A stretch of 64,000 bases of DNA from Achromobacter mucicolens (GCF_902859725.1 NZ_CADIJP010000001.1:124001-188000); one strand, 5' to 3'. Positions 43,670 to 54,175 are shown, counted from the first letter of the stretch. The notes: a model not told the origin generated them from the sequence alone. A program made the numbers and translations.

Positions 43670-45076
43670 ATGCTCGATAACCTAACTCAACGCCTGTCGC
43701 GTGTCGTCAAGACGCTGCGCGGGGAAGCCCGCCTTACCGAGGCCAACACGCAGGAGATGCTGCGCGAAGTGCGCATGGCGCTGCTGGAAGCCGACGTCGC
43801 GCTGCCGGTCGTTCGCGACTTTGTCGCGCGGGTGAAGGAAAAGGCGCTGGGCGAAGAAGTCGCCGGCAGCCTCAGCCCGGGCCAAGCGTTGGTCGGCGTC
43901 GTCCACAAGGAACTGACCGCCCTCATGGGCGGCGACCTGGGCGCCGACGCCAACGAACTGTCGCTGGCCGTCCAGCCGCCCGCCGTGATCCTGATGGCGG
44001 GCCTGCAGGGCGCCGGCAAGACCACCACCACCGGCAAGCTGGCGCGCTGGCTCACCGAGGGCCAGCACACCCAGCACGGCCGCAAGACCGGCAAGAAAAA
44101 AGTGCTGGTGGTGTCCGCCGACGTCTATCGTCCGGCCGCTATCGACCAGCTAAAGAGCGTGGCCGCGCAGGTCGGCGTGGATTTCCTGCCTTCCGACCCC
44201 AGCCAGAAGCCCGAAGACATCGCGCGCGGCGCCGTGGATCACGCCCGCCGCCATCATTACGATGTGCTGATCCTGGATACGGCCGGCCGTCTGGGTATCG
44301 ACGAGGCCATGATGCGCGAGATCCGCGCGCTGCATGACCTGGTCAAGCCGGTGGAAACGCTGTTCGTGGTGGACGCGATGCAGGGCCAGGACGCGGTCAA
44401 CACCGCGCGCGCCTTTGCCGAAGCGCTGCCCCTGACTGGCGTCGTCCTGACCAAGCTGGACGGCGATGCGCGCGGCGGCGCGGCCCTGTCGGTGCGCCAC
44501 GTGACGGGCAAGCCGCTCAAGTTCGTCGGCGTGTCGGAAAAGCTGGACGGCCTGGAGCCCTTCTATCCGGACCGCATGGCGCAGCGCGTGCTGGGCATGG
44601 GCGACATCGTCTCGCTGGTTGAACAGGCGCAGAAGAACATCGACATCGCCGAGGCGCAGAAGCTTGCGTCCAAGATCAAGTCGGGCAACAAGTTCGACCT
44701 GAACGACTTCCGCGACCAGCTCGGCCAGGTGAAAAAGCTGGGCGACATGGGCTCGCTGCTTGAAAAACTGCCCGCCCAGTTCCAGCAGGCCGCCGGCCAG
44801 TTGCAGGGCGGCCAGGCTGAAAAGCAGCTTCGCCGCACCGAAGGCATCCTGAATTCCATGACGGCCGCCGAACGCGCCAAGCCCGAACTCATCAAGGCCT
44901 CGCGCAAGCGCCGCATCGCGGCCGGCTCCGGCGTGCCGGTCCAGGAGGTCAACCGCCTGCTGGCTCAGTTCGAGCAAATGCAGGGCATGATGAAGCAGAT
45001 GAAAAAGGGCGGCATGGCCAAGATGATGCGCGCCATGGGCGGCATGAAGGGCTTGGGCCGATTCGGAATGAAATAG
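43670..45076 (+). CDS. ffh: Signal recognition particle protein Ffh (SRP54)
   Basis: The 468-residue protein has the N domain (LTQRLSRVVKTLRGEARLTE), the G domain with P-loop AGLQGAGKTTTTGKLA, DTAGRLGIDE, TKLDGDARGGAAL and KFVGVSEK. The methionine-rich M domain (QMQGMMKQMKKGGMAKMMRA) binds 4.5S RNA and signal sequences. It targets inner-membrane and secreted proteins to FtsY and the translocon. It is essential and monocistronic here. Confidence 0.98.
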   Translation: MLDNLTQRLSRVVKTLRGEARLTEANTQEMLREVRMALLEADVALPVVRDFVARVKEKALGEEVAGSLSPGQALVGVVHKELTALMGGDLGADANELSLAVQPPAVILMAGLQGAGKTTTTGKLARWLTEGQHTQHGRKTGKKKVLVVSADVYRPAAIDQLKSVAAQVGVDFLPSDPSQKPEDIARGAVDHARRHHYDVLILDTAGRLGIDEAMMREIRALHDLVKPVETLFVVDAMQGQDAVNTARAFAEALPLTGVVLTKLDGDARGGAALSVRHVTGKPLKFVGVSEKLDGLEPFYPDRMAQRVLGMGDIVSLVEQAQKNIDIAEAQKLASKIKSGNKFDLNDFRDQLGQVKKLGDMGSLLEKLPAQFQQAAGQLQGGQAEKQLRRTEGILNSMTAAERAKPELIKASRKRRIAAGSGVPVQEVNRLLAQFEQMQGMMKQMKKGGMAKMMRAMGGMKGLGRFGMK

Positions 45077-45077
45077 G

Positions 45078-45160
45078 CCCCCACGCCGCACTCGCTTTGC
45101 TCGCTTGCTGCCCCCCGAGGGGGCTGCCCCGCCTTCGGGCGGCCGGGCGGCGGGGCGGCC
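45078..45160. repeat. G/C-rich palindromic intergenic repeat after ffh
   Basis: Directly after ffh come CTCGCTTTGCTCGCTTGCTG, the hairpin GCCCC-CCGAG-GGGGC, and GCCCCGCCTTCGGGCGGCC with GGCGGGGC. Sequences of this form recur between genes in Bordetella and Achromobacter as far as I know. It may act as a terminator hairpin without a T run. Confidence 0.5.
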
Positions 45161-45225
45161 ATTCTAGCCTAGGCTGTGTAAAGCCGCAGGCGCGCCTGTC
45201 GGCCTCCGCAGTGATCGGCGCGTTC

Positions 45226-45255
45226 AAAAAAATGGCCAGACGTTGCGTCTGGCCA
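45226..45255 (-). terminator. Rho-independent terminator of the LysM/Kbp gene
   Basis: On the minus strand TGGCCAGACG pairs perfectly with CGTCTGGCCA around a three-base loop, followed by seven T. It lies 88 bases downstream of the LysM gene. Confidence 0.9.
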
Positions 45256-45342
45256 AGCAATCGCGGCGGGCAGGGGGCGCCGCGCCGCGACACAAGCCGG
45301 AGAACGCATGGGTGTCCCCCGGATTGTCGGAATGCGGGCCGC

Positions 45343-45789
45343 TTACGACAGCGGCGGGATGCGCAGCACCTGGCCCGGGTAGATCTTGTCGGGGCTGGTG
45401 AGCATGGGCTTGTTGGCTTCGAAGATCAGCGTGTTCTTGGCGCCCTGGCCCTTGCCGTATTGCGCTTCGGCGATCTTCCACAGGTTGTCGCCCTTTTGCA
45501 CGGTGTACATCTTGGCTTCCGGCGTGGCCTGCTTGACCTGCAACTGATTGTCCACCGCGGCCACGCCCACGGTGTTGCCCAGCGCCAGCGAAATCTTCTC
45601 GGCCTCTTCCGTGCTCAACGCCTGACCGGCGACCGTGACCTTGTCGCCGTCCACCGTTATTTGCAGGCCATCCGCGTTCAGGCCGTGCTTATCGAGCTCT
45701 TTCTTCAATTCTTCCGCCGTCGCGGCCTTAGCCTCGCTGGCGCCGAAGAGCTTTTCTCCAACGTCCTTGATGAAATTGAGCAGACCCAT
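45343..45789 (-). CDS. kbp: BON-LysM potassium-binding protein Kbp (YgaU-like)
   Basis: The 148-residue cytoplasmic protein has almost the same length as E. coli Kbp/YgaU. It starts MGLLNFIKDVGEKLFG. The BON domain (about 25-90: LKKELDKHGLNADGLQITVD) is followed by a LysM domain (about 93-146: MYTVQKGDNLWKIAEAQYG and KIYPGQVLRIPPL). Kbp binds potassium ions and helps cells cope with high potassium. The ATG at 45789 follows an AAGGAAAC motif. It is a single gene with its own terminator. Confidence 0.92.
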   Translation of the reverse strand: MGLLNFIKDVGEKLFGASEAKAATAEELKKELDKHGLNADGLQITVDGDKVTVAGQALSTEEAEKISLALGNTVGVAAVDNQLQVKQATPEAKMYTVQKGDNLWKIAEAQYGKGQGAKNTLIFEANKPMLTSPDKIYPGQVLRIPPLS

Positions 45790-46092
45790 AGTGTTTCCTT
45801 TTATCGATGTTGCGGTGAGAAAACCTGCGTGCTCCAAAGGCGCCTGCCGGGGGCATGGCGGCGCGACAGAAACGATTATGACTCGCACATTTGCCGTACG
45901 ACGAGAGGGCGCGGTGTAACAGGTTGCTAGCCTCTTGCCAGACTACGCAACAATGCTGGCACCTTCGCAGGACGTTGGTATCCGCGGATGTACGCCGCCT
46001 CATGCGCCGGGCGGCATGCAAAAAGGCCGCTGTGTGTCAGCGGCCTTCAAGGTGACGTGCGGTGCGGCGCCGAAGCGCTGCAAATAAGGCGG
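45790..46092. other. Intergenic region between thiS and the LysM gene
   Basis: This 303-base gap contains the thiS-operon terminator at 46019-46047 and presumably the promoter of the LysM gene near 45800-45900. No gene is supported. Confidence 0.5.
46019..46047 (-). terminator. Rho-independent terminator of the trmB-pip-thiS operon
   Basis: On the minus strand AGGCCGCTG and CAGCGGCCT pair around ACACA, followed by TTTT and one more T. It lies 46 bases downstream of thiS. Confidence 0.9.
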
Positions 46093-46293
46093 TCAGCCGC
46101 CGCCCACCGCCACGACGATTTCGATCTGGTCGCCGTCGGTCAATGTCGTCTGCGCGTGCTGGCTCTTGGGCACGATTTCGCCGTTGCGTTCGACGGCCAC
46201 GCGCTTGCCGGCATAGCCCAGCGTTTCGAGCAGTTCGTTCACCGTCGTGTCCAGCGGGAACTCGCGGGCGTCTCCGTTCAGGGTGATGTGCAT
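46093..46293 (-). CDS. thiS: Sulfur carrier protein ThiS
   Basis: The 66-residue ubiquitin-like protein starts [20 protein letters not shown] and ends VVAVGGG, the terminal Gly-Gly needed for adenylation and thiocarboxylate formation. [20 protein letters not shown] matches the ThiS core. It delivers sulfur for the thiazole ring of thiamine. The frame extends far upstream over pip, but only the ATG at 46293 gives a sensible protein. It lies 11 bases after pip. The expected partner gene thiG is not next to it. Confidence 0.9.
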   Translation of the reverse strand: MHITLNGDAREFPLDTTVNELLETLGYAGKRVAVERNGEIVPKSQHAQTTLTDGDQIEIVVAVGGG

Positions 46294-46304
46294 GACAGGG
46301 GTCC

Positions 46305-48076
<1,772 letters not shown>

Positions 48077-48203
48077 AGGCGGGATTGTAGTGGCAGGCTT
48101 GCCCGCGCGGAGCCGGTCAGAAGGACTAAAATAGGGACACATTTATCCCGCTTTCCTGCGGCTATAGTTTCAGCCCGGTTTCCCTGTGCTGTAGTCCTTT
48201 TTC

Positions 48204-49100
48204 ATGAACGTTGCCCGGATCGACCTCGTCACGCTCGCTCTGTTTGTCTCCGTGGCTCGCCAGGGAAGCATCTCGGCCGGCGCGCGCCAGTCGCATCTGG
48301 CGGTGGGCGCGGCCAGCAAGCGTATCTCCGACCTGGAAGCGGCGCTCGGGTCGCCCCTGCTGTACCGCAACGCCGCCGGCGTGGAACTGACCGACGCCGG
48401 CCAGGCGTGCCTGGTGCACGCGCTGCGGGTGCTGCAGGAAGTGGAACAGATGGCCGGCGCGCTGTCGGACTTCGCGCAAGGGGTGCGCGGGCAGGTGCGG
48501 ATCGCCGCCAACACCTCGTCGCTGACGCAGTTCCTGCCCGAGGACCTGGCCGCCTTCATGGACGAGCACCCCGCGGTGCGGATCGACCTGGAAGAGCAGA
48601 ACAGCATCGACATCGTCACCGCCGTGCTTGAGAACCGCGCGGACATCGGCGTGTTTGCCGATCGCACACCGGCAGATGGCCTGGCTACCTTCCCGTACCG
48701 CCTGGACGAACTGGTGCTGATCGTGCCGCAACGCCACCCGCTCGCGGCCGAACCGCAGGTCGCCTTCGCGGACACGCTGGCCTACGACTACGTGGGCCTG
48801 CCGCCCGCGACGTCGCTGGCGACCCGCCTGTCCGAGGAAAGCGGCCGCATGGGCCGGGCGATGCGGCTGCGCATTCAGGTGCGCAGCTTTGACGCCATCT
48901 GCCGCATGGTGGCGGCCACGCGCGGCGTGGGCATCCTGCCGCGCATTGCCGCCGAGCCGCACGCGCGATCCATGCCGATCCGCCTGATTCCTCTGACCGA
49001 CGAATGGGCGCGCCGCTGGCTGCTGCTGGGCGTGCGCGACGCCGACACCCTCACCGTGGCCGCGCGGCTGCTGCTGGCCCATCTGCGTGGCGAGAGCTGA
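48204..49100 (+). CDS. LysR-family regulator of the CoA-transferase/lyase operon
   Basis: The 298-residue protein starts MNVARIDLVTLALFVSVARQ. The helix-turn-helix reads GSISAGARQSHLAVGAASKR, with an effector domain from about residue 92. It is encoded 121 bases before the CoA-transferase gene and on the same strand, rather than divergent, so it may be co-transcribed or control the operon in cis. The effector is probably the acid that the operon degrades. Confidence 0.88.
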   Translation: MNVARIDLVTLALFVSVARQGSISAGARQSHLAVGAASKRISDLEAALGSPLLYRNAAGVELTDAGQACLVHALRVLQEVEQMAGALSDFAQGVRGQVRIAANTSSLTQFLPEDLAAFMDEHPAVRIDLEEQNSIDIVTAVLENRADIGVFADRTPADGLATFPYRLDELVLIVPQRHPLAAEPQVAFADTLAYDYVGLPPATSLATRLSEESGRMGRAMRLRIQVRSFDAICRMVAATRGVGILPRIAAEPHARSMPIRLIPLTDEWARRWLLLGVRDADTLTVAARLLLAHLRGES

Positions 49101-49221
49101 GGGTTAGCCCGGGGTTTCTCGTTCCGGGAATGCCCCTTTCCCCGATTGTCCATTCCGCATCCTGACGTTTTGCGCGCACACTGCCGCCCATCATTACCGT
49201 AGGACGCGCCTGGGAGGCGAT

Positions 49222-50415
49222 ATGGCAGGGCAGATTCTTGCCGGCATTCGTGTGCTGGAACTGGGACAACTCATCGCAGGGCCTTTTGCGGCCAAGACCC
49301 TGGCCGACTTTGGCGCGCAGGTCATCAAGATCGAACCTCCGGGCCAGGGCGATCCGCTGCGCAAATGGCGCCTTCTGCACGAGGGCACGTCGGTGTGGTG
49401 GGAGGCGCAGTCGCGCAACAAGCAGTCGGTCTGCGTGGACCTGCGCCAGCAGGAAGGCCAGGACATCGTGCGCCTGCTGGCGCGCGAGGCCGACGTGCTG
49501 ATCGAGAATTTCCGTCCCGGCACGCTGGAAAAGTGGGGCCTGTCGTGGGAGGCGCTGCACGAACTGAATCCCCGCCTCATCATGCTGCGCATCTCGGGCT
49601 ACGGCCAGACCGGCCCGAAGGCGCGCGAACCGGGCTTTGCCGCGATTGGCGAAGCCATGGCGGGCCTGCGCTACCTGAACGGCGAGCCGGGCCGCGCGCC
49701 GGTGCGCGCCGGACTGTCGCTGGGCGACACCATCGCCGGCCTGCACGGCGCGCTGGGCGTGATGCTGGCGCTTTACCAGCGCGATGCGCGGGGCGGCGTG
49801 GGGCAGGTGATCGACACCGCGCTGTATGAAAGCCTTTTCAATCTCAGCGAGAGCCTGCTGCCCGAGTATTCGGTGTTCGGCGCGGTCCGCGAGCCTGCCG
49901 GCGCGTCGCTGCCCGGCATCGCGCCCTCCAATGCCTATCCCTGCCAGGACGGCTATGTGCTCATCGCCGGCAACGGCGACGCTATCTACACCCGCTTGAT
50001 GGCACGCATCGGCCGCGACGACCTGGGGCAGGATCCGGCGTTGGCGCATAACGACGGACGCGCGCGCCGCGTGGACGAGATCGACGCCGCCATCGGCGCG
50101 TGGACGCAGCAACGCCAGATCGACGACGTGCTGGCCGCGATGCTGGAAGCGGGCGTGCCGGCCGGCCGCATCTATTCCGTGGCCGATATTGCCAAGGACC
50201 CGCACTACCGCGCCCGCAACGCCATCACGTCGATGAAATCGGCTGCGGGCGTGCAGGTCGAGATGCCCGCCGTCTTCCCATATCTGTCGTCCAACCCCGG
50301 CGCGGTGCGCGAGCGCGCGCCGACGCTGGGCGAACATACCGACGCGGTGCTGGCGTCCGCTGGCCTGACCGAAGCACAGCGCGCCGCGCTGCGCGCCAAG
50401 GGAGTGATTGCATGA
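49222..50415 (+). CDS. Class III (CaiB/BaiF) acyl-CoA transferase
   Basis: The 397-residue protein has LAGIRVLELGQLIAGPFAAK, LADFGAQVIKIEPPGQGDP, ADVLIENFRPGTLEKWGL, RISGYGQTGPKAREPGFAAI, and the catalytic Asp in APVRAGLSLGDTIAGLHGAL. It transfers CoA between carboxylic acids through an aspartyl-CoA thioester. With the lyase encoded next, it would activate a hydroxy- or branched dicarboxylic acid, for example citramalate or 3-hydroxy-3-methylglutarate; the choice is inference. The lyase gene overlaps it by four bases. Confidence 0.93.
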   Translation: MAGQILAGIRVLELGQLIAGPFAAKTLADFGAQVIKIEPPGQGDPLRKWRLLHEGTSVWWEAQSRNKQSVCVDLRQQEGQDIVRLLAREADVLIENFRPGTLEKWGLSWEALHELNPRLIMLRISGYGQTGPKAREPGFAAIGEAMAGLRYLNGEPGRAPVRAGLSLGDTIAGLHGALGVMLALYQRDARGGVGQVIDTALYESLFNLSESLLPEYSVFGAVREPAGASLPGIAPSNAYPCQDGYVLIAGNGDAIYTRLMARIGRDDLGQDPALAHNDGRARRVDEIDAAIGAWTQQRQIDDVLAAMLEAGVPAGRIYSVADIAKDPHYRARNAITSMKSAAGVQVEMPAVFPYLSSNPGAVRERAPTLGEHTDAVLASAGLTEAQRAALRAKGVIA

Positions 50416-51365
50416 ACCACGGACCCGACCGCATCGAGATCAACGAGGTCGGCCCGCGCGACGGCCTGCAGATCGAAAAGACCCTGGTGTCCACCGACGA
50501 CAAGGTCGCCTTCGTGGACGCGCTGTCCGAATGCGGCTTCGCGCGCATCGAGGTCACCAGCTTCACGTCGCCCAAGGCCATTCCCGCCCTGGCCGACGCC
50601 GTCGACGTCATGCGACGCATCAGCCGCCGTCCCGGCGTGATCTACACCGCGCTGGTGCCCAACGTGCGCGGGCTGGAACGCGCGCTGGAAGCCGGCACCG
50701 ACGAAATGAACCTGGTCATGTCGTGCAGCGAGACGCATAACCGCGCCAACCTGCGCATGACGCGCGACCAGTCGTTTGCCGAGCTGTCGCAGGTGCTGGC
50801 CGCCGCGGCGAACGCCGGCGCGCCTTGCAACGTGTCCTTGTCGACCGCTTTCGGCTGTCCCTTCGATGGCGACGTGCCTCCCGACACGGTGCTGGACCTG
50901 GCCGCGCGGCTGGTCGATGCGGGCGCTGCCGGCATCACGCTGTGCGACACGACGGGCATGGCGTTTCCGACGCAAGTGGGGGCGCTGTGCGAACAGGCTG
51001 CCGCCCGCCTGCCGGCCACGCCGCTGACCGTTCACTTGCACAACACGCGCGGCATGGCGCTCGCCAACGCCATCGCGGCCTGGCAGACCGGCATCATCCG
51101 CTTTGACGCGGCGGCGGGCGGCCTGGGCGGATGTCCTTATGCGCCGGGCGCCAGCGGCAACGTCAATACCGAAGAACTGGTCCACATGTTCGCGTGCATG
51201 GGCGTGCAGACCGGCGTGTCGCTGGAACCGCTGCTGGCCATCGTCCGCGGTCTGCCGGGCCTGGTTCAGCGGGATCTGTCCAACGCGCTGTTGCAGGCGG
51301 GCCCCAGGCTGGCCCTGCATGCGCCGCCGGCGTGGCTGGCGGAGCGGTTTCCGGCCGGCGTCTGA
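50412..51365 (+). CDS. HMG-CoA lyase-family enzyme (hydroxymethylglutaryl-CoA or related lyase)
   Basis: The 317-residue TIM-barrel enzyme of the DRE group has INEVGPRDGLQIEKTLVSTD (catalytic Arg-Asp), STAFGCPFDGDVPPDTVLDL, LCDTTGMAFPTQV, the metal site VHLHNTRGMAL, and the catalytic Cys in GGCPYAPGASGNVNTEELV. It splits 3-hydroxy-3-methylglutaryl-CoA or a related hydroxyacyl-CoA into an acyl-CoA and a keto acid. It is translationally coupled (ATGA) to the CoA-transferase, consistent with a two-step route for a C5-C6 hydroxy acid. Confidence 0.92.
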   Translation: MNHGPDRIEINEVGPRDGLQIEKTLVSTDDKVAFVDALSECGFARIEVTSFTSPKAIPALADAVDVMRRISRRPGVIYTALVPNVRGLERALEAGTDEMNLVMSCSETHNRANLRMTRDQSFAELSQVLAAAANAGAPCNVSLSTAFGCPFDGDVPPDTVLDLAARLVDAGAAGITLCDTTGMAFPTQVGALCEQAAARLPATPLTVHLHNTRGMALANAIAAWQTGIIRFDAAAGGLGGCPYAPGASGNVNTEELVHMFACMGVQTGVSLEPLLAIVRGLPGLVQRDLSNALLQAGPRLALHAPPAWLAERFPAGV

Positions 51366-51439
51366 TTGAACAGCCGTTTTTCAGCAGTACCTGCAGTACC
51401 TGACACCACCCACAGATAACAATACCCAGGAGACAACGC

Positions 51440-52381
51440 ATGGCCTCTTTCCGCCTGCCCACCGCCCTGCGCGCCAGCGCCGCCTTTGCCCTGACCTTTG
51501 CCGCCGGCGCCGCCAGCGCGCAGGCCGATTTCCCCAATCGCCCCGTCACGCTGATCGTGTCCGCCGCGCCCGGCGGCACCACCGACATCGCCGCCCGCCT
51601 GATCGCCCAGCCCTTGGGCGCGGCACTGGGCCAGAGCGTCGTCGTCGAGAACAAGCCCGGCGCTTCGGGCGGCATCGCCGCGCAGGCCGTCGCCCGCGCC
51701 AAGCCGGACGGCTACACGCTGTTGCTGCAATACTCGGGCTTTCAGGTCATTACCCCGCACGTGACGCCCGCCGCCGGCTGGGATCCCATCAAGGACTTCT
51801 CGCCCGTCGCCAACGTGCTGTCGGCACCGCAGGTCGTGGTCGTGCGCCCGGACCTGCCCATCAAGTCCCTGAAGGAACTGGTCGCTTACGCCAAGGCCAA
51901 CCCGGGCAAGCTGAACTACGCGTCGTCGGGCAATGGCTCGTTGCAGCAGGTCGCCACGGAACTGCTCAACCAGATGGCCGGCACGCAGATCACGCACATT
52001 CCCTACAAGGGCACCGGTCCCGCGCTGAACGATCTCTTGGGCCAGATCGCCGCGGGCAAGCTGCGCGCGCTGGCGGTCACGGGCAACGCCCGCCTGCCGT
52101 CGCTGCCCGACGTGCCCACGGCCGCCGAAGCCGGCTACCCCGACCTGATCGTCTCGTCGTGGTTTGCCATGTATGCGCCCAAGGACACGCCCGCGCCAGT
52201 CGTGGACAAGATCGCCGGCGAGATCCAGAAGATCATGAAGACCGACGAGTTCCGCAAGAAGGCGGCCGAGCAGGGCGCCGAGGCAACGTTCATGGGTCCG
52301 AAGGAACTGGGCGCCTATACGCAGACCGAACTGGACCGCTGGGGCAAGGTGGTCAAGGCGGCCAACATCACGGCGAATTGA
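51440..52381 (+). CDS. Bug/TctC-family substrate-binding protein with an internal deletion
   Basis: The 313-residue protein has a signal peptide ending AGAASAQ (about residue 28). Motifs are NRPVTLIVSAAPGGTTDIAA, VENKPGASGGIAAQAV, KPDGYTLLL and HIPYKGTGPALNDLLGQ. The following segment is short: ALNDLLGQ joins directly to IAAGKLRALAVT, whereas the other four Bug proteins here have about 15 more residues between these motifs. Frame and downstream sequence are intact. The missing stretch lines the ligand cleft in Bug structures, so binding may be altered. It lies 74 bases after the lyase gene. Confidence 0.88.
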   Translation: MASFRLPTALRASAAFALTFAAGAASAQADFPNRPVTLIVSAAPGGTTDIAARLIAQPLGAALGQSVVVENKPGASGGIAAQAVARAKPDGYTLLLQYSGFQVITPHVTPAAGWDPIKDFSPVANVLSAPQVVVVRPDLPIKSLKELVAYAKANPGKLNYASSGNGSLQQVATELLNQMAGTQITHIPYKGTGPALNDLLGQIAAGKLRALAVTGNARLPSLPDVPTAAEAGYPDLIVSSWFAMYAPKDTPAPVVDKIAGEIQKIMKTDEFRKKAAEQGAEATFMGPKELGAYTQTELDRWGKVVKAANITAN

Positions 52382-52453
52382 TCGCTGCGGGGGATCGTAG
52401 CGATTTACCGTAGCAGTTGACCGGAACGGGGCGGTTTGCCGCCGCCCCGCCCG

Positions 52454-52480
52454 AAAAAAAGCCGCGCTATAATCGCGGCT
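52454..52480. promoter_or_regulatory. Hairpin containing a TATAAT box upstream of tRNA-Gly
   Basis: AGCCGCG and CGCGGCT (52460-52480) pair around a loop that contains a perfect -10 box, TATAAT at 52468-52473, 40 bases before tRNA-Gly. On the minus strand the same hairpin is followed by seven T, so it can also terminate leftward transcription. No good -35 box is visible at 17 bases. Confidence 0.6.
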
Positions 52481-52513
52481 CTGCCCGGCCCACGGCTGCG
52501 GCACGACACCCGA

Positions 52514-52587
52514 GCGGGTGTAGTTCAATGGTAGAACGGCAGCTTCCCAAGCTTCATACGAGGGTTCGATTCCCTTCACCCGCTCCA
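52514..52587 (+). tRNA. tRNA-Gly (anticodon CCC), CCA encoded
   Basis: The 74-base sequence folds as tRNA: acceptor GCGGGTG with CACCCGC, D-arm GTTCAATGGTAGAAC, anticodon loop TTCCCAA (anticodon CCC), T-arm GAGGGTTCGATTCCCTT, and TCCA end. The anticodon stem GCAGC/GCTTC has one C-T mismatch at its second pair. Confidence 0.95.
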
Positions 52588-52731
52588 TCAATCCCCAGCA
52601 AGCTCCCCTCCCCGCGACGCGAATCCTTCGATTCTGCCGCGTCGGCATTTCATTTCCTGCATCGATTCAATGCCCCGCGTGCGGATGTCCGCGTTGGCGT
52701 GCGCTGAGGTGTTCCCGCGCGCGCTGTGCGG

Positions 52732-53118
52732 TCAGACGGGGCGGTGACACACGGCCTCGACGTTGTAGCCGTCGGGATCCAGGATGAAGGCGCCGTAATA
52801 GTTGGGGTGGTAGTGGGGCCGCAATCCCGGCGGGCCGTTGTCCCGGCCGCCGGCGGCCAAGGCGGCGCGGTGGAAGGCGTCGACCTCGTCGCGGCTGCGG
52901 GCGCGGAAGGCCACATGCACGCGCGGGGTGCAAGGCGTGCCTTCATGGATCCAGAACCCGCCGCCCGGGTTGTCGGCATCGGCGGGATCGCCGGCGCCAA
53001 AGCCCATGTCGGTCTCGAAAGTCTTGCGTGGCACATAGCCCAAGGCCGCCAGCGCGCTCTGGTAGAACGCGCGGCTGCGCGCGAAGTCGCTCACATGGAT
53101 GGTGATGTGGTCCAGCAT
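52732..53118 (-). CDS. VOC-family (glyoxalase/bleomycin-resistance-like) protein
   Basis: The 128-residue protein has the beta-alpha-beta-beta-beta repeats of the VOC fold: MLDHITIHVSDFARSRAFYQ at the start, VHVAFRARSRDEVDAFHRAA in the middle and YYGAFILDPDGYNVEAVCH at the end. The last two supply the His and Glu metal ligands. AAGGAG lies six bases before the ATG at 53118. The reaction is unknown; the family includes glyoxalases, dioxygenases and resistance proteins. Confidence 0.9.
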   Translation of the reverse strand: MLDHITIHVSDFARSRAFYQSALAALGYVPRKTFETDMGFGAGDPADADNPGGGFWIHEGTPCTPRVHVAFRARSRDEVDAFHRAALAAGGRDNGPPGLRPHYHPNYYGAFILDPDGYNVEAVCHRPV

Positions 53119-53239
53119 GCACTGCTCCTTCAGCAAGGCGGCCCCCCGGGCCGGAGCGATCAGCATAGGCCATGAGGGCGGACACGGAAGCGATGTATCG
53201 CAAGTCGAGGCGATTGCATGGGGCTGGGGCGGCGTTCGC

Positions 53240-53989
53240 TCACACCTGCGCCATGCCGCCGTCCACAAACAGTTCGACGCCATTGACGAAGCTGGCCGCG
53301 TCGGAAGCCAGAAACGCGACCGCCTTGCCGATCTCTTGCGGCTCGCCCAGGCGGCCCAGCGGCACCTGCGCGGCCAGGTGATCGAACAGCCCTTGGCGCG
53401 CCTCGTCCGGGACCAGACCGCCCAGTCCCGGCGTGCGGATTGGGCCGGGGCTGACGACGTTCACGCGGATGCCGCGGTCCTTGAGATCCAGCGCCCACGA
53501 ACGCGCAAAGTTGCGCACGGCGGCCTTGCTGGCGCTGTAGACGCTGAAGTTCGCCGTTCCCTGGATCGATACGGTCGAGGCCGTGAGGATCACCGACGCG
53601 CCGTCGACCAGCAGCGGCAGCGCCTTTTGCACGGTGAACAAGGTGCCGCGCACGTTCGTGCCGAATATGCGGTCGAAGTGTTCTTCGGTGATGGCGCCCA
53701 GCGGCATCATGTCGCCGCCGCCGGCGTTGGCGAAGAGAATGTCGAGCCGGCCAGCGCTTTCGGCGATCTGGGCGTAGACCGTGTCCAGCTCGCTCAGCAC
53801 CGACGCGTCGGCGCGAATGCCCGTCGCCGCGCCGCCAATGCTGGCCACGGCTGCGTCAAGTTCCGCCTGGCGGCGTCCGGTGATGAAGACCCGCGCGCCT
53901 TGCGCGGCCAGTTCCTGGGCGCTTGCCAGGCCGATACCCGTGGTGCCGCCGGTGACGAGGGCGATTTTGCCGTTCAGTTGGTTGTTCAT
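53240..53989 (-). CDS. Short-chain dehydrogenase/reductase (SDR)
   Basis: The 249-residue classical SDR has TGGTTGIGLASAQELAAQGA (TGxxxGIG), NAG within ILFANAGGG, the catalytic Ser in ILTASTVS, YSASK, and VSPGPIRTPGL. The ATG at 53989 is chosen because GGAG lies seven bases upstream; an ATG four codons earlier has no such site. It is divergent from a LysR gene (186 bases between starts), which probably regulates it. The substrate is unknown. Confidence 0.93.
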   Translation of the reverse strand: MNNQLNGKIALVTGGTTGIGLASAQELAAQGARVFITGRRQAELDAAVASIGGAATGIRADASVLSELDTVYAQIAESAGRLDILFANAGGGDMMPLGAITEEHFDRIFGTNVRGTLFTVQKALPLLVDGASVILTASTVSIQGTANFSVYSASKAAVRNFARSWALDLKDRGIRVNVVSPGPIRTPGLGGLVPDEARQGLFDHLAAQVPLGRLGEPQEIGKAVAFLASDAASFVNGVELFVDGGMAQV

Positions 53990-54175
53990 GATGCGCTCCA
54001 TGTTTTTGAAAGTGAAGGTTGACCGTCATGTGCCGGTGCGGCGAATTCCGCTGAGAGGCCGGTAATGACTGGGCATGGAGGTACTGTAGGGCCGCCTGGA
54101 TAATGAATAAACCCGGTAAGATTGAAAGAACTATTCATATTTATGGATAATCTGCACGCTTGAGGAGACTGCGGC

